64,000 nt of DNA from JALONH01 sp046329235 (lineage in GTDB: Bacteria; Bacteroidota; Bacteroidia; Cytophagales; Cytophagaceae): contig JAXLVA010000001.1 in assembly GCA_046329235.1 (NCBI GenBank), positions 3,038,001 through 3,102,000 on the forward strand. The letters are read 5' to 3'. A program made the translations under genes and the position numbers. Of this stretch, positions 35,357 through 42,733 are shown in pieces (position 1 is the stretch's first letter; the number at the start of each line of letters is the position of its first letter). Under the pieces are notes generated by a model. The model worked only from the letters and a program-made list of their open reading frames with translations. It ran no database searches and was not told where the DNA came from.

Positions 35357-35857
35357 ATGACTACGATTTCTAAAAACAAAGTAGTTCGCATGACTTATGA
35401 GCTAAGCTCAGGTAACGAACTGATTCAAAAAGTAAATGCAGATCAACCATTCACTTTCTTATACGGTGTAGGTGGTTTGTTAGAAGAATTTGAACAAAAC
35501 ATAGCTGACCTTAAAGTAGGAGATACATTTAATTTTGAAATAACTGCAGAAAATGGTTACGGAGAAATTGATGAAGAAGCTGTGGTTCAAATTCCTAAAG
35601 AAGCTTTCATGGTAGATGGTAAATTACAAGATGATATCCTTGAAGTAGGTAACGTATTACCTATGCGCGATAGTGATGGAAATTTCCTTGAAGGAAGAAT
35701 TATTGAAATGGATGAGGCATCAGTTACTATGGACTTCAACCATCCTTTAGCGGGCAAAGATTTGCATTTCAAAGGTGAAATTTTAGCTATCCGTGAGGCT
35801 ACAGCTGAAGAAATTGACCATGGACACGTACATGGCGAAGGTGGTCACCATCATTAA
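35357..35857 (+). CDS. FKBP-type peptidyl-prolyl isomerase, SlyD-like
   Basis: A 166-aa cytoplasmic FKBP with the insert-in-flap layout of SlyD: MTYELSSGNELIQKVNADQPFTFLYGVGGLLEEFEQNIADLKVGDTF (read in parts) is the FKBP half, GNVLPMRDSDGNFLEGRIIEMDEASVTMDFNHPLAGKDLHFKGEI the insert and return. It catalyses prolyl cis-trans isomerisation and acts as a chaperone. The tail EEIDHGHVHGEGGHHH is His-rich, as in SlyD, where it binds nickel and other metals. Its own -7 box lies upstream and a hairpin terminator follows directly. Confidence 0.5.
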   Translation: MTTISKNKVVRMTYELSSGNELIQKVNADQPFTFLYGVGGLLEEFEQNIADLKVGDTFNFEITAENGYGEIDEEAVVQIPKEAFMVDGKLQDDILEVGNVLPMRDSDGNFLEGRIIEMDEASVTMDFNHPLAGKDLHFKGEILAIREATAEEIDHGHVHGEGGHHH

Positions 35858-35869
35858 TTAATCGAATAA

Positions 35870-35910
35870 AAAAGGTTGGTAAACAAATAAATACCAACCT
35901 TTTATTTTTG
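35870..35910 (+). terminator. Terminator of the SlyD-like gene overlapping the next promoter
   Basis: AAAAGGTTGGTA (35870-35881) pairs with TACCAACCTTTT (35892-35903). The following T-run merges into TATTTTTG (35903-35910), a perfect -7 box for the next gene, so one sequence seems to end one transcript and start another. Confidence 0.5.
35903..35910 (+). promoter_or_regulatory. -7 box TAttTTTG embedded in a terminator
   Basis: TATTTTTG begins at the last base of the SlyD-like terminator stem. It lies 31 nt before ATG 35942 of the barrel gene. No good -33 TTTG. Confidence 0.5.
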
Positions 35911-35941
35911 TATTCGTACAATCGGGGAGAATCTATTTTCT

Positions 35942-36802
35942 ATGCAATTCATTAAAGCAACTTTCTTTATTTTACTTAGTTGGATATGCGTTTATTCAGC
36001 TCAAGCGCAATATAGTTTTGGTGCAGCTATTACTCCAGGAATTGGGTATATGCGTTCCGGTCAATTAAAACAAGCCGGACAGGCAGTAGAAAATAGTGAT
36101 GAGGACATCTTGAATTATGATTATAAGACAAAGTCTGTATTTCAGATGGGATTTCATGGAGTAGCTCAATATAGATTGTCACATCAATGGTCTATTTTGG
36201 CTATGCCGGGTATTTACTTCTTCCGAGCAAATAATACAGGGTATTATAGAAGTACTTTAGATGGAAGTAACGGAGATTATTACCAATACAAGATTGAGTC
36301 GCTTGCTAAAATGAGAAGTACTCAGTTTGTACTTCCAATCATGGCCAAGTATTACATCATACCTGACCGACCATATTTCGCAACAGCGGGATTACAACTA
36401 ACTATTGCCGGAAAGACAAAAATGGTATCTGAAGAAGATTCTATTACATCTTACTTTACATTAGGAGAACTTTATTCTTCTACATCACACAATTATACCT
36501 ATACCAAAAAATTGGAAGAGTATAAGCCTTTCCAACTGCATCTATCGTTAGGCGTGGGAGCTTCTATTTTAACAGGTTATTTCCATAATCTTGATGTACA
36601 GTTGAACTGGCTAATACCTGTCACTTCATCCTATTATTACACTAATGATCCAGCCATTAATGACTATACATTGTTAAACAATGTTTATGGCGCTTCCGGT
36701 AGATCTTCTCTTGAAAATACATCCGGTAAAAACGTAGACAAATTCAGAACAGGCGTGCTTAGTTTAACCATACGTTACATGTTCTATAACAAAGTACAAT
36801 AA
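35942..36802 (+). CDS. Outer-membrane beta-barrel protein, family not recognised
   Basis: A 286-aa secreted protein: signal peptide to about residue 23 (YSAQAQ), then alternating strands typical of a porin-like small barrel (FGAAITPGIGYMRSG, QMGFHGVAQYRLSHQWSILAMPGIYFF, FVLPIMAKYYIIPDRPYFATAGLQLTIAGK, FQLHLSLGVGASILTGYFHNLDVQLNWLIPV) and a last strand LSLTIRYMFYNKVQ. Likely an outer-membrane beta-barrel of the PorT/OprF-like group; no enzymatic motif. It has its own promoter and terminator, so it is a single-gene unit. Function unknown. Confidence 0.5.
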   Translation: MQFIKATFFILLSWICVYSAQAQYSFGAAITPGIGYMRSGQLKQAGQAVENSDEDILNYDYKTKSVFQMGFHGVAQYRLSHQWSILAMPGIYFFRANNTGYYRSTLDGSNGDYYQYKIESLAKMRSTQFVLPIMAKYYIIPDRPYFATAGLQLTIAGKTKMVSEEDSITSYFTLGELYSSTSHNYTYTKKLEEYKPFQLHLSLGVGASILTGYFHNLDVQLNWLIPVTSSYYYTNDPAINDYTLLNNVYGASGRSSLENTSGKNVDKFRTGVLSLTIRYMFYNKVQ

Positions 36803-36825
36803 CTAACCGATAATTAAATACTTTG

Positions 36826-36857
36826 AAATAGGATTTAGAAATAGGTCCTATTTTTTT
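36826..36857 (+). terminator. Terminator after the barrel gene
   Basis: AAATAGGA (36826-36833) can pair with TCCTATTT (36846-36853), followed by a T-run. The inner AAATAGG-T-CCTATTT (36839-36853) is itself a palindrome, so alternative pairings exist. Confidence 0.5.
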
Positions 36858-36883
36858 ATTTTTAATCCAATAATGAAATTGAT

Positions 36884-37690
36884 ATGATACAAGTAGGCGG
36901 GGTTCCGGAACATTTTAATTTGCCATGGCATATCGCTATGGAAGAAGGATTTTTTGCGGAACAAGGCATTGATTTGAGATGGAAGGATTATAAAGGGGGC
37001 ACAGGTGCGATGTGTCAGGATTTAGAATCAGGATCACTAGATATAGCATTGTTGTTGACTGAAGGCGCGATTGCTGCTATTGAAAAAGGAAATCCATCCT
37101 ATATCCATTCTGTTTATGTCGGGTCACCTTTGATTTGGGGAATTCATACGGGAACTAATTCTAAAGTAGAAAGCCCTGCAAATGAGGGAGAAGTTACGTA
37201 TGCGGTATCTCGCATGGGTAGTGGGTCTCATCTTATGGCATTAGTGGATCGTATCCAGCGTAAACTACCACTTGAAGAAGCCAAGTGGAATATCATTCAA
37301 AACCTAGATGGCGCGGTAGATTCGTTAACCAAGTTAAGTAGTGACTTATTTCTATGGGAAAAATTTACTACTGCACCATTTGTTTATTCAGGACAGTTGC
37401 GCAGAGTAGGTGAAGTGCCAACTCCGTGGCCTTGTTTTGTAATGACGGTACGAAAAGAAGCACAAGTATCGGAAGCAACTTTAGATAAAATCAATCTTGC
37501 ATTACTACGTGCGGTTGCGTTTATTCAACAGTCAGTTTCTCCAATCAAATTAATAGCATCTCGCTACCAACTCAAAGAAGAAGATGTTGTTCTATGGTAT
37601 GAAACTATTCAATGGACACCGGGAGCAAGGTTAGAAGAGGCTATTGTTAGTAATGTAAAAAGGTACTTAAAAGAAGCAAAGATTTTATAG
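36884..37690 (+). CDS. Substrate-binding-protein-like protein (type 2 PBP fold), no signal peptide
   Basis: A 268-aa protein with the type 2 periplasmic-binding fold of the NMT1/SsuA-like group: GVPEHFNLPWHIAMEEGFFAEQGIDLRWKDY opening (read in parts), GGTGAMCQDLESGSLDIALLLTEGAIAAI and a C-terminal ATLDKINLALLRAV helix. It resembles the Ca3427-like PBP 2 proteins. It begins directly with the fold and has no signal peptide or lipobox, and no ABC permease or ATPase lies nearby, so it may act in the cytoplasm, either as an enzyme of thiamine-type metabolism or as a ligand sensor. Convergent with the rhodanese gene, 2 nt apart. Confidence 0.5.
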   Translation: MIQVGGVPEHFNLPWHIAMEEGFFAEQGIDLRWKDYKGGTGAMCQDLESGSLDIALLLTEGAIAAIEKGNPSYIHSVYVGSPLIWGIHTGTNSKVESPANEGEVTYAVSRMGSGSHLMALVDRIQRKLPLEEAKWNIIQNLDGAVDSLTKLSSDLFLWEKFTTAPFVYSGQLRRVGEVPTPWPCFVMTVRKEAQVSEATLDKINLALLRAVAFIQQSVSPIKLIASRYQLKEEDVVLWYETIQWTPGARLEEAIVSNVKRYLKEAKIL

Positions 37691-37692
37691 CT

Positions 37693-38106
37693 CTACTCAT
37701 AGTTAACAAGCCCCAACTCTTTCCACGCAAGAAAGCCTCCTTCCATGTAAGTTACTTCAGTATATCCTTCTAACATCATAGCATCCGCTACTTGTTTGGA
37801 TATACTTCCATCTTTACAATAAATAAATATCACTTTGTCTTTGGGGTATTTTAAAAGTTCTTTTTTTATAGTTGCAACGGAACCCGTCACCGATTGGGCT
37901 CTTCTTAAATGTTGAGTGTTATAAGATCCAACATCTCTAATATCAATCACAATCACATTGGTTCGATGGTCGATAGCTTCAGTAAATGTAGCTGCATCCA
38001 TGATAATACCTTGTGGTGTTTCATTATTAGTAGAGCCTGGAACTTGAGCAACAGATCCACAGATAAAGCCTACAAGAAGTAATAAGGGAGTGAGAAATTG
38101 TTTCAT
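37693..38106 (-). CDS. Periplasmic rhodanese-like protein
   Basis: A 137-aa secreted single-domain rhodanese. ATG 38106 starts a signal peptide (MKQFLTPLLLLVGFICGSVA, Q); an in-frame GTG at 38115 lies inside the -7 box and is rejected. The domain shows VIVIDIRDVGSYNTQHLRRAQSV, and the active-site loop IYCKDGSISKQVADAM with its cysteine, so sulfur transfer or sulfane binding is possible; closing GGFLAWKELGL is typical. Periplasmic rhodaneses have varied roles in sulfur, cyanide or redox handling. The substrate is not evident. Confidence 0.5.
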   Translation of the reverse strand: MKQFLTPLLLLVGFICGSVAQVPGSTNNETPQGIIMDAATFTEAIDHRTNVIVIDIRDVGSYNTQHLRRAQSVTGSVATIKKELLKYPKDKVIFIYCKDGSISKQVADAMMLEGYTEVTYMEGGFLAWKELGLVNYE

Positions 38107-38114
38107 AATGTTCA

Positions 38115-38122
38115 CAAAGATA
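38115..38122 (-). promoter_or_regulatory. -7 box TAtcTTTG, 8 nt before the rhodanese ATG
   Basis: The reverse complement reads TATCTTTG, an exact TAnnTTTG match ending 8 nt before ATG 38106. No TTTG at -33. Implies a near-leaderless mRNA. Confidence 0.5.
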
Positions 38123-38233
38123 TACGAGGCAACAATAAAATATGTTTAAACTATTTAATAATAGTATTTTATTTATGTAGGCTGATTAAGCCACCATATT
38201 TTATCGAATTCCTATTCAAAAATAGTCTTAAAT

Positions 38234-38275
38234 TCAAGAATACGCTTGATTTATCAAGAATAGACATTAATTTTG
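38234..38275 (+). promoter_or_regulatory. amt: amt promoter with overlapping palindrome
   Basis: CTTG (38245-38248), 19 nt, TAATTTTG (38268-38275) fits the Bacteroidota promoter with a 3-of-4 -33 match. CTTGAT-TT-ATCAAG (38245-38258) is a perfect palindrome covering the -33 element, and TCAAGAATA occurs twice 20 nt apart (38234-38242, 38254-38262). A related TTGATCAA palindrome lies at 38343-38350 in the ~128-nt leader, and CTGTTAAAAG is repeated at 38285 and 38356. Operator role inferred. Nothing else is seen in the 303 nt between the rhodanese and amt genes. Confidence 0.5.
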
Positions 38276-38409
38276 AGCGATTTTCTGTTAAAAGTTAAGT
38301 AATCAGTTGAATATAGGGTCTAAAAGATACTGTCGAATCAGCTTGATCAAAGTAACTGTTAAAAGAATACGTCAACTTAACTAACCCTTATTTATTTAAT
38401 CAACTCATT

Positions 38410-39753
38410 ATGTTACAAAGATTTGCTCCGTATGCAGTGCTCGTGGTGGTATGCATCATTGCACTGATTTTACCCAATATTCCTACACAACATGTAACGG
38501 AAGGATTGGACAATGCCGATATTGCTTGGATGTTAACAGCATCTGCCATGGTATTAATCATGACTCCGGGATTAGCGTTTTTCTATGGTGGTATGGTGAG
38601 TCCAAAGAACATCATCTCTACGATGCTACAAAGTTTTGTGTGTATGGGTATCATTTCTGTACTATGGGTTGTAGTTGGGTTCTCATTAGCTTTTGGTGAA
38701 GATGTTGGTGGATTAATTGGTAATCCTACGACATTTTTCATGTTCAAAGATGTGTTAGGCGGTCAACCTTGGCCAAACGCCGCAACGATTCCATTAATCT
38801 TGTTCGCTTTCTTCCAATTGAAGTTTGCGGTAATCACTCCGGCTTTATTTACAGGTTCATTCTCTGAGCGTATTCGCTTTACTTCATTAATTCTATTCAT
38901 GATTTTATTCGCATTGTTCATCTATGCTCCCATTGCACACTGGACTTGGCATCCGGCCGGATTCTTGTACGCGGATGGTGTATTAGATTTTGCGGGTGGT
39001 ACCGTAGTGCATATTTCAGCAGGTTGTGCAGCTTTAGCAGGTGCTATTTATTTAGGTAAAAGAAAAGTTAGAGAACACAATACTATTAACAACGTTCCTT
39101 ATGTATTAATTGGAACAGGTTTACTATGGTTTGGTTGGTTTGGATTTAACGCAGGTTCAGCAGTAGGTTCAGGTCAATTAGCGGCAACCGCTTTTGCAAC
39201 AACTAACGTAGCAGCAGCAGCAGCGGGTATTTGTTGGATGTTCCTTGAAGTAGCTCGTGGTAAAAAACCATCAGCTATGGGCTTCTCTATCGGTGCTGTT
39301 GTAGGGTTAGTAGCTATTACTCCTGCTGCAGGATATGTGACTATTTCACATGCTATTGTAATAGGTACCGTTGGTAGTACTATTTCTACTTTTGCCATTA
39401 TATTATTAACTAAGAAAACAGGTATCGATGATACGTTGGATGTATTCCCTTGCCATGGTGTAGGTGGTATGACAGGTATGTTATTAACCGGATTGTTTGC
39501 AAGTAAAGCTGTATATGGCGGTGATATATTTGAAGGATGGGTAGTTTCAGGTGACCCTCATTTATTCTTAGAGCACGTAAAAGCAATGTTTATTGTGATT
39601 GCGTATTCTTTAGTAGGGTCTTATATCTTATTATGGATTACAGATAAAGTATCTCCATTAAGAGTTACTGAAGATGAAGAGAGAAACGGATTGGATATTA
39701 CTCAGCATGACGAGAAATTTATAGTCGCTGACTTATTCAATAAAAAAGCTTAA
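38410..39753 (+). CDS. amt: Ammonium transporter
   Basis: Amt channels take up ammonium. The 447-aa protein has eleven transmembrane helices, the signature DIAWMLTASAMVLIMTPGLAFFYGGMV (read in parts), the pore twin histidines in GTVVHISAG and FPCHGVGG, and LLWFGWFGFNAGSA. The C-terminal cytoplasmic tail is present and ends near LFNKKA. The N-terminal ~30 residues are hydrophobic (VVVCIIALILPNIP), either a cleaved signal or an extra helix. No glnK/P-II gene is next to it, although P-II is commonly linked. Operator-like palindromes overlap its promoter, and a terminator follows at 39760-39787. Confidence 0.5.
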   Translation: MLQRFAPYAVLVVVCIIALILPNIPTQHVTEGLDNADIAWMLTASAMVLIMTPGLAFFYGGMVSPKNIISTMLQSFVCMGIISVLWVVVGFSLAFGEDVGGLIGNPTTFFMFKDVLGGQPWPNAATIPLILFAFFQLKFAVITPALFTGSFSERIRFTSLILFMILFALFIYAPIAHWTWHPAGFLYADGVLDFAGGTVVHISAGCAALAGAIYLGKRKVREHNTINNVPYVLIGTGLLWFGWFGFNAGSAVGSGQLAATAFATTNVAAAAAGICWMFLEVARGKKPSAMGFSIGAVVGLVAITPAAGYVTISHAIVIGTVGSTISTFAIILLTKKTGIDDTLDVFPCHGVGGMTGMLLTGLFASKAVYGGDIFEGWVVSGDPHLFLEHVKAMFIVIAYSLVGSYILLWITDKVSPLRVTEDEERNGLDITQHDEKFIVADLFNKKA

Positions 39754-39759
39754 TTTCAC

Positions 39760-39790
39760 AAGACCCGCGCACAACCCCGCGGGTCTTTTA
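39760..39790 (+). terminator. Terminator after amt
   Basis: AAGACCCGCG (39760-39769), loop CACAACCC, CGCGGGTCTT (39778-39787), then TTATT. The next ATG is 5 nt downstream. Confidence 0.5.
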
Positions 39791-39792
39791 TT

Positions 39793-40551
39793 ATGAACCC
39801 ATCTTGGCTATTTGTAGGCTCCGGAAATTTGTCATGGCACGTACTTTCGTTAGTTACTTCTTATAATTACATCGATTGTTATTTAGTGGCAAGAAACACG
39901 ACGACTCAGAAAGAATTTTTAGAACACTTCCCAACCGTACAAGACGTTACAAAATTATCTGCTTCCCCTGAATGTATTTGGATATGTGTAAGGGACTCAG
40001 AAATAAAATTAGTATCTGAATTTTGGAGTACGCAATATCCTGACGCAATTCAAATTCACTGTAGTGGTGCTACGTCCATCGAAGCATTACAGTCGGCTAA
40101 GAAGTTGGTTTGGTATCCATTACAATCCTTCACTAAAGGTCAAGTATTAGAGTGGACTTTGATACCTGTTTTTATAGAGGCAAATGTAGAGTTGCCTATT
40201 AGCTTGGCTCAATTTCATTTACATAAACAATTGAACACTACCGAAATCAATTTTGAACAACGTTTGAAAATTCATTTAGCGGCAGTGATGAGCGCTAATT
40301 TTTCTACTCATTTATTACAGTTGGCAGAATCATTATTGCAAGAGGATAATCTTTCGTTAGATATTCTTCAACCTTTAGTTGTATCTTCCATTCAAAAATC
40401 ATTTTTATTTGGACCTGCAAAAGCGCTAACCGGCCCTGCTGTTAGGAGAGATGAGGGAACTATCAAGAGGCACACCGCTTTATTATCAGCACATCCTGAT
40501 ATGGAAAAGATATATGCATTGCTTACCGAAAGCATTCAAAAAAATAATTAA
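39793..40551 (+). CDS. Rossmann-like plus DUF2520 protein
   Basis: A 252-aa protein with an N-terminal NAD(P)-binding-like domain (FVGSGNLSWHVLSLV; Gly-x-Gly-Asn start) and a C-terminal DUF2520 helical domain (KIHLAAVMSANFSTHLLQLAE, SLDILQPLVVSSIQKSF, LTGPAVRRDEGTIKRHTALL). The family resembles 6-phosphogluconate dehydrogenase and ketopantoate-reductase-like proteins; its reaction is unknown. It is followed at 26 nt by the KdsC-like phosphatase and then a UbiA prenyltransferase, a conserved Bacteroidota order (a Maf gene often closes this group but is absent here). Confidence 0.5.
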   Translation: MNPSWLFVGSGNLSWHVLSLVTSYNYIDCYLVARNTTTQKEFLEHFPTVQDVTKLSASPECIWICVRDSEIKLVSEFWSTQYPDAIQIHCSGATSIEALQSAKKLVWYPLQSFTKGQVLEWTLIPVFIEANVELPISLAQFHLHKQLNTTEINFEQRLKIHLAAVMSANFSTHLLQLAESLLQEDNLSLDILQPLVVSSIQKSFLFGPAKALTGPAVRRDEGTIKRHTALLSAHPDMEKIYALLTESIQKNN

Positions 40552-40577
40552 ATTACACTTCTTATAAATACAATTAC

Positions 40578-41078
40578 ATGTCGCATTTCGAACAAATCAC
40601 CACTTTCATATTTGACGTTGATGGAGTATTAACGGACGGAACACTTATCGCTTATCGATCAGGAGAACAAGTTCGCCGTTTCTTTGTGAAAGATGGATAT
40701 GCTATAGAAAAAGCCTTACAAGCAGGATACCACATCCTGATAATTTCAGGTGGTAAAGATGAAAGTGTTCGTACTCGATTAAAGTTTCTAGGAATTGAAG
40801 ATGTATTCTTAGGTGTAAAAGATAAGTTAGCTGTATTTAATGACTATACTAAATCTAGAGCTATCAAGACAGAAGAAATCCTATACATGGGGGATGATAT
40901 TCCGGACTTACAAATGATGAAATTGGTAGGTTTTCCTACTTGTCCGAATGACGCTTCGCATGATGTAAAACCTTCTTGCAAATACATCTCCCCTTATGAT
41001 GGCGGACGCGGAGCTGTGCGTGATGTTATTGAGAAAGTAATGCGCGTACAAGGTAAATGGACTCCGGAACGTTGGTAA
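40578..41078 (+). CDS. KdsC-like HAD phosphatase (3-deoxy-D-manno-octulosonate 8-phosphate phosphatase family)
   Basis: A 166-aa HAD-superfamily hydrolase of the small C0 (KdsC) type: FDVDGVLTDG with catalytic Asp13 and Asp15, VKDGYAIEKALQAG, LIISGGKDESVRTRLKFLGI, and MGDDIPDLQMM supplying the metal acidic pair. KdsC frees KDO from KDO 8-phosphate for lipid A core synthesis, and the tetrameric fold has no cap. The phosphatase assignment is solid, the KDO substrate probable but not proven since related enzymes act on other sugar or nucleotide-sugar phosphates. It ends 4 nt before the UbiA gene. Confidence 0.5.
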   Translation: MSHFEQITTFIFDVDGVLTDGTLIAYRSGEQVRRFFVKDGYAIEKALQAGYHILIISGGKDESVRTRLKFLGIEDVFLGVKDKLAVFNDYTKSRAIKTEEILYMGDDIPDLQMMKLVGFPTCPNDASHDVKPSCKYISPYDGGRGAVRDVIEKVMRVQGKWTPERW

Positions 41079-41082
41079 TTCC

Positions 41083-41964
41083 ATGAGCCAAATCAGATTC
41101 AAACGATATCGTCGATTATTTTACGCCTATTGGCGATTGGTAAGAGGCTTAAACTTATGTGTTATAGCCTTTACCATGATTATTACTCGTTTGTACATTA
41201 TTGGTAAATTCTATCCAATTGGAATCGCAGATTTATTTTTTGATTTAACATTCTGGTCCATTACAGTGGCTACGGTTTTGGTAGCAGCCGCCGGTTATGT
41301 TATTAATGATTATTACGACATCAAAATTGATTTAATAAATAAACCCGGTAGAGTAGTACTGGGGCGTATTATCCATCGCCGCACTGCGATACTTCTACAC
41401 ACTACATTGAATATCATGGCACTTCTAATCTCCATTCTTGCGGGTTGGAAAATAGTGGCGGTGGTGGCTGTTTCAGAATTTTTACTGTGGTATTATGCCA
41501 ATCAATTAAAACGTGTGGCCTTGTTAGGAAACATTACCATTTCAGCATTAACAGGCCTTACGATTTATCAGTGGTATTTAGTTTACCCAAATACCTCTAG
41601 TATTATTTTAACCTATGCCTTGTTCGCTTTCATTATTTCGTTGATGCGTGAAATTGTGAAAGACATGGAGGATATGCATGGCGATCAAATCCATGGATGT
41701 AATACGCTCCCTGTAGAAATAGGAATTCGAAATACTAAGTACATTGTTTTTGGAGTTGTACTTGGTTTTGGCTGGTACATGATAGATGCTTTTTTCACCG
41801 TCAATAATATCTTATGGTGGTATTTCATTGTCTTACTTGGTCCGGCCTTATTGTTTTGGGGGTTTATGTTATGGAAGGCTCAAACTTCGAAAGATTTCGG
41901 TCGATTGAGTGCGTGGAGCAAGGTTTTGATGCTGATTGGCGTACTAAGCATGATGTTTCTTTGA
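41083..41964 (+). CDS. UbiA family prenyltransferase
   Basis: A 293-aa membrane enzyme with eight to nine transmembrane helices and two Asp-rich motifs, NDYYDIKIDLINKPG (75-89) and a DMEDMHGD-type motif near residue 200, which bind the prenyl diphosphate through Mg2+. Bacteroidota homologues are annotated as geranylgeranylglycerol-phosphate geranylgeranyltransferase or as other aromatic prenyltransferases; sequence alone does not decide the acceptor. It is the last gene of the DUF2520-KdsC-UbiA set. The 168 nt after it holds only the purN promoter and a weak stem at 42054-42075. Confidence 0.5.
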   Translation: MSQIRFKRYRRLFYAYWRLVRGLNLCVIAFTMIITRLYIIGKFYPIGIADLFFDLTFWSITVATVLVAAAGYVINDYYDIKIDLINKPGRVVLGRIIHRRTAILLHTTLNIMALLISILAGWKIVAVVAVSEFLLWYYANQLKRVALLGNITISALTGLTIYQWYLVYPNTSSIILTYALFAFIISLMREIVKDMEDMHGDQIHGCNTLPVEIGIRNTKYIVFGVVLGFGWYMIDAFFTVNNILWWYFIVLLGPALLFWGFMLWKAQTSKDFGRLSAWSKVLMLIGVLSMMFL

Positions 41965-42083
41965 GAATTTTCCACACTTCTTCATTGAGGCGCTTTTAGG
42001 GATTTATAAATTTCAGATTTTTAGATAGTTAATTATTCAGTTCCAATATCTCCTAGGAACTTACATGGCTTCCTAAAATTAGC

Positions 42084-42115
42084 TTTGGCTTATGATGTAT
42101 TAGGCTGTATATTTG
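42084..42115 (+). promoter_or_regulatory. Promoter of purN-purH (TTTG-N20-TAtaTTTG)
   Basis: TTTG (42084-42087), 20 nt, TATATTTG (42108-42115): a full consensus promoter 17 nt before ATG 42133. Confidence 0.5.
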
Positions 42116-42132
42116 CCCCTTAATTCAATTCC

Positions 42133-42729
42133 ATGTCATCATCTGCTCCTACAAAAATAGCTCTATTTGCTTCCGGTTCAGGGACTAATGTGCAAGCTAT
42201 CGCAGATTACTTCAAAGACCGAAAGGACGTTCAAATTGTTAAAATTTTATCTAACAATCCTTCGGCGTATGTTTTGGAAAGAGCAAAACTATTACAAATC
42301 CCTTCCCGTGTTTTCACTAAACAAGAGTTTATTGAATCAACTACCATTGTGGATGAACTTAAAGCAGATGGAGTGGATTGGGTAATTCTAGCAGGGTTCC
42401 TTTGGTTAATACCTGCCTCTTTAATTCAAGCATTTCCTAACATGTTAAACATACATCCCGCGTTACTTCCTGCTTTTGGTGGAAAAGGAATGTATGGGAT
42501 GAAAGTTCACGAAGCGGTGAAGAGCACAGGTGCTACCAGCACCGGAATTACTATTCACCAAGTGAATGAAAAATATGATGAAGGCAAAATCGTGTTCCAA
42601 GCTAGCTGTACAGTTGTAGCAGAGGACACACCTGAGTCGATTGCACAAAAAGTACATACATTAGAATACGCACACTTCGCTCGTGTGATTGACGAGCAAA
42701 TCCAATTAAATACATCTCTATCGAAATAA
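42133..42729 (+). CDS. purN: Phosphoribosylglycinamide formyltransferase
   Basis: PurN transfers a formyl group from 10-formyl-THF to GAR in purine synthesis. The 198-aa protein opens KIALFASGSGTNVQAI (the phosphate-binding loop), and has AGFLWLIPASLI, the catalytic NIHPALLPAFGGKGMYGMKVH (Asn-x-His-Pro), and GATSTGITIHQVNEKYDEG with the catalytic Asp near the end. Length is typical. Its strong promoter at 42084-42115 probably serves purH, which starts 4 nt after it, together covering two of the late purine steps. Confidence 0.5.
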   Translation: MSSSAPTKIALFASGSGTNVQAIADYFKDRKDVQIVKILSNNPSAYVLERAKLLQIPSRVFTKQEFIESTTIVDELKADGVDWVILAGFLWLIPASLIQAFPNMLNIHPALLPAFGGKGMYGMKVHEAVKSTGATSTGITIHQVNEKYDEGKIVFQASCTVVAEDTPESIAQKVHTLEYAHFARVIDEQIQLNTSLSK

Positions 42730-42733
42730 CTTT

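Noticed and set aside
38098..38298. 66-codon frame in the gap before amt
   Set aside because: It overlaps the rhodanese start and the amt promoter, and its composition is that of AT-rich intergenic DNA.
38280..38409. Sigma-54 promoter before amt
   Set aside because: No GG-N10-GC element at the required spacing was found; the Bacteroidota -33/-7 match is better.
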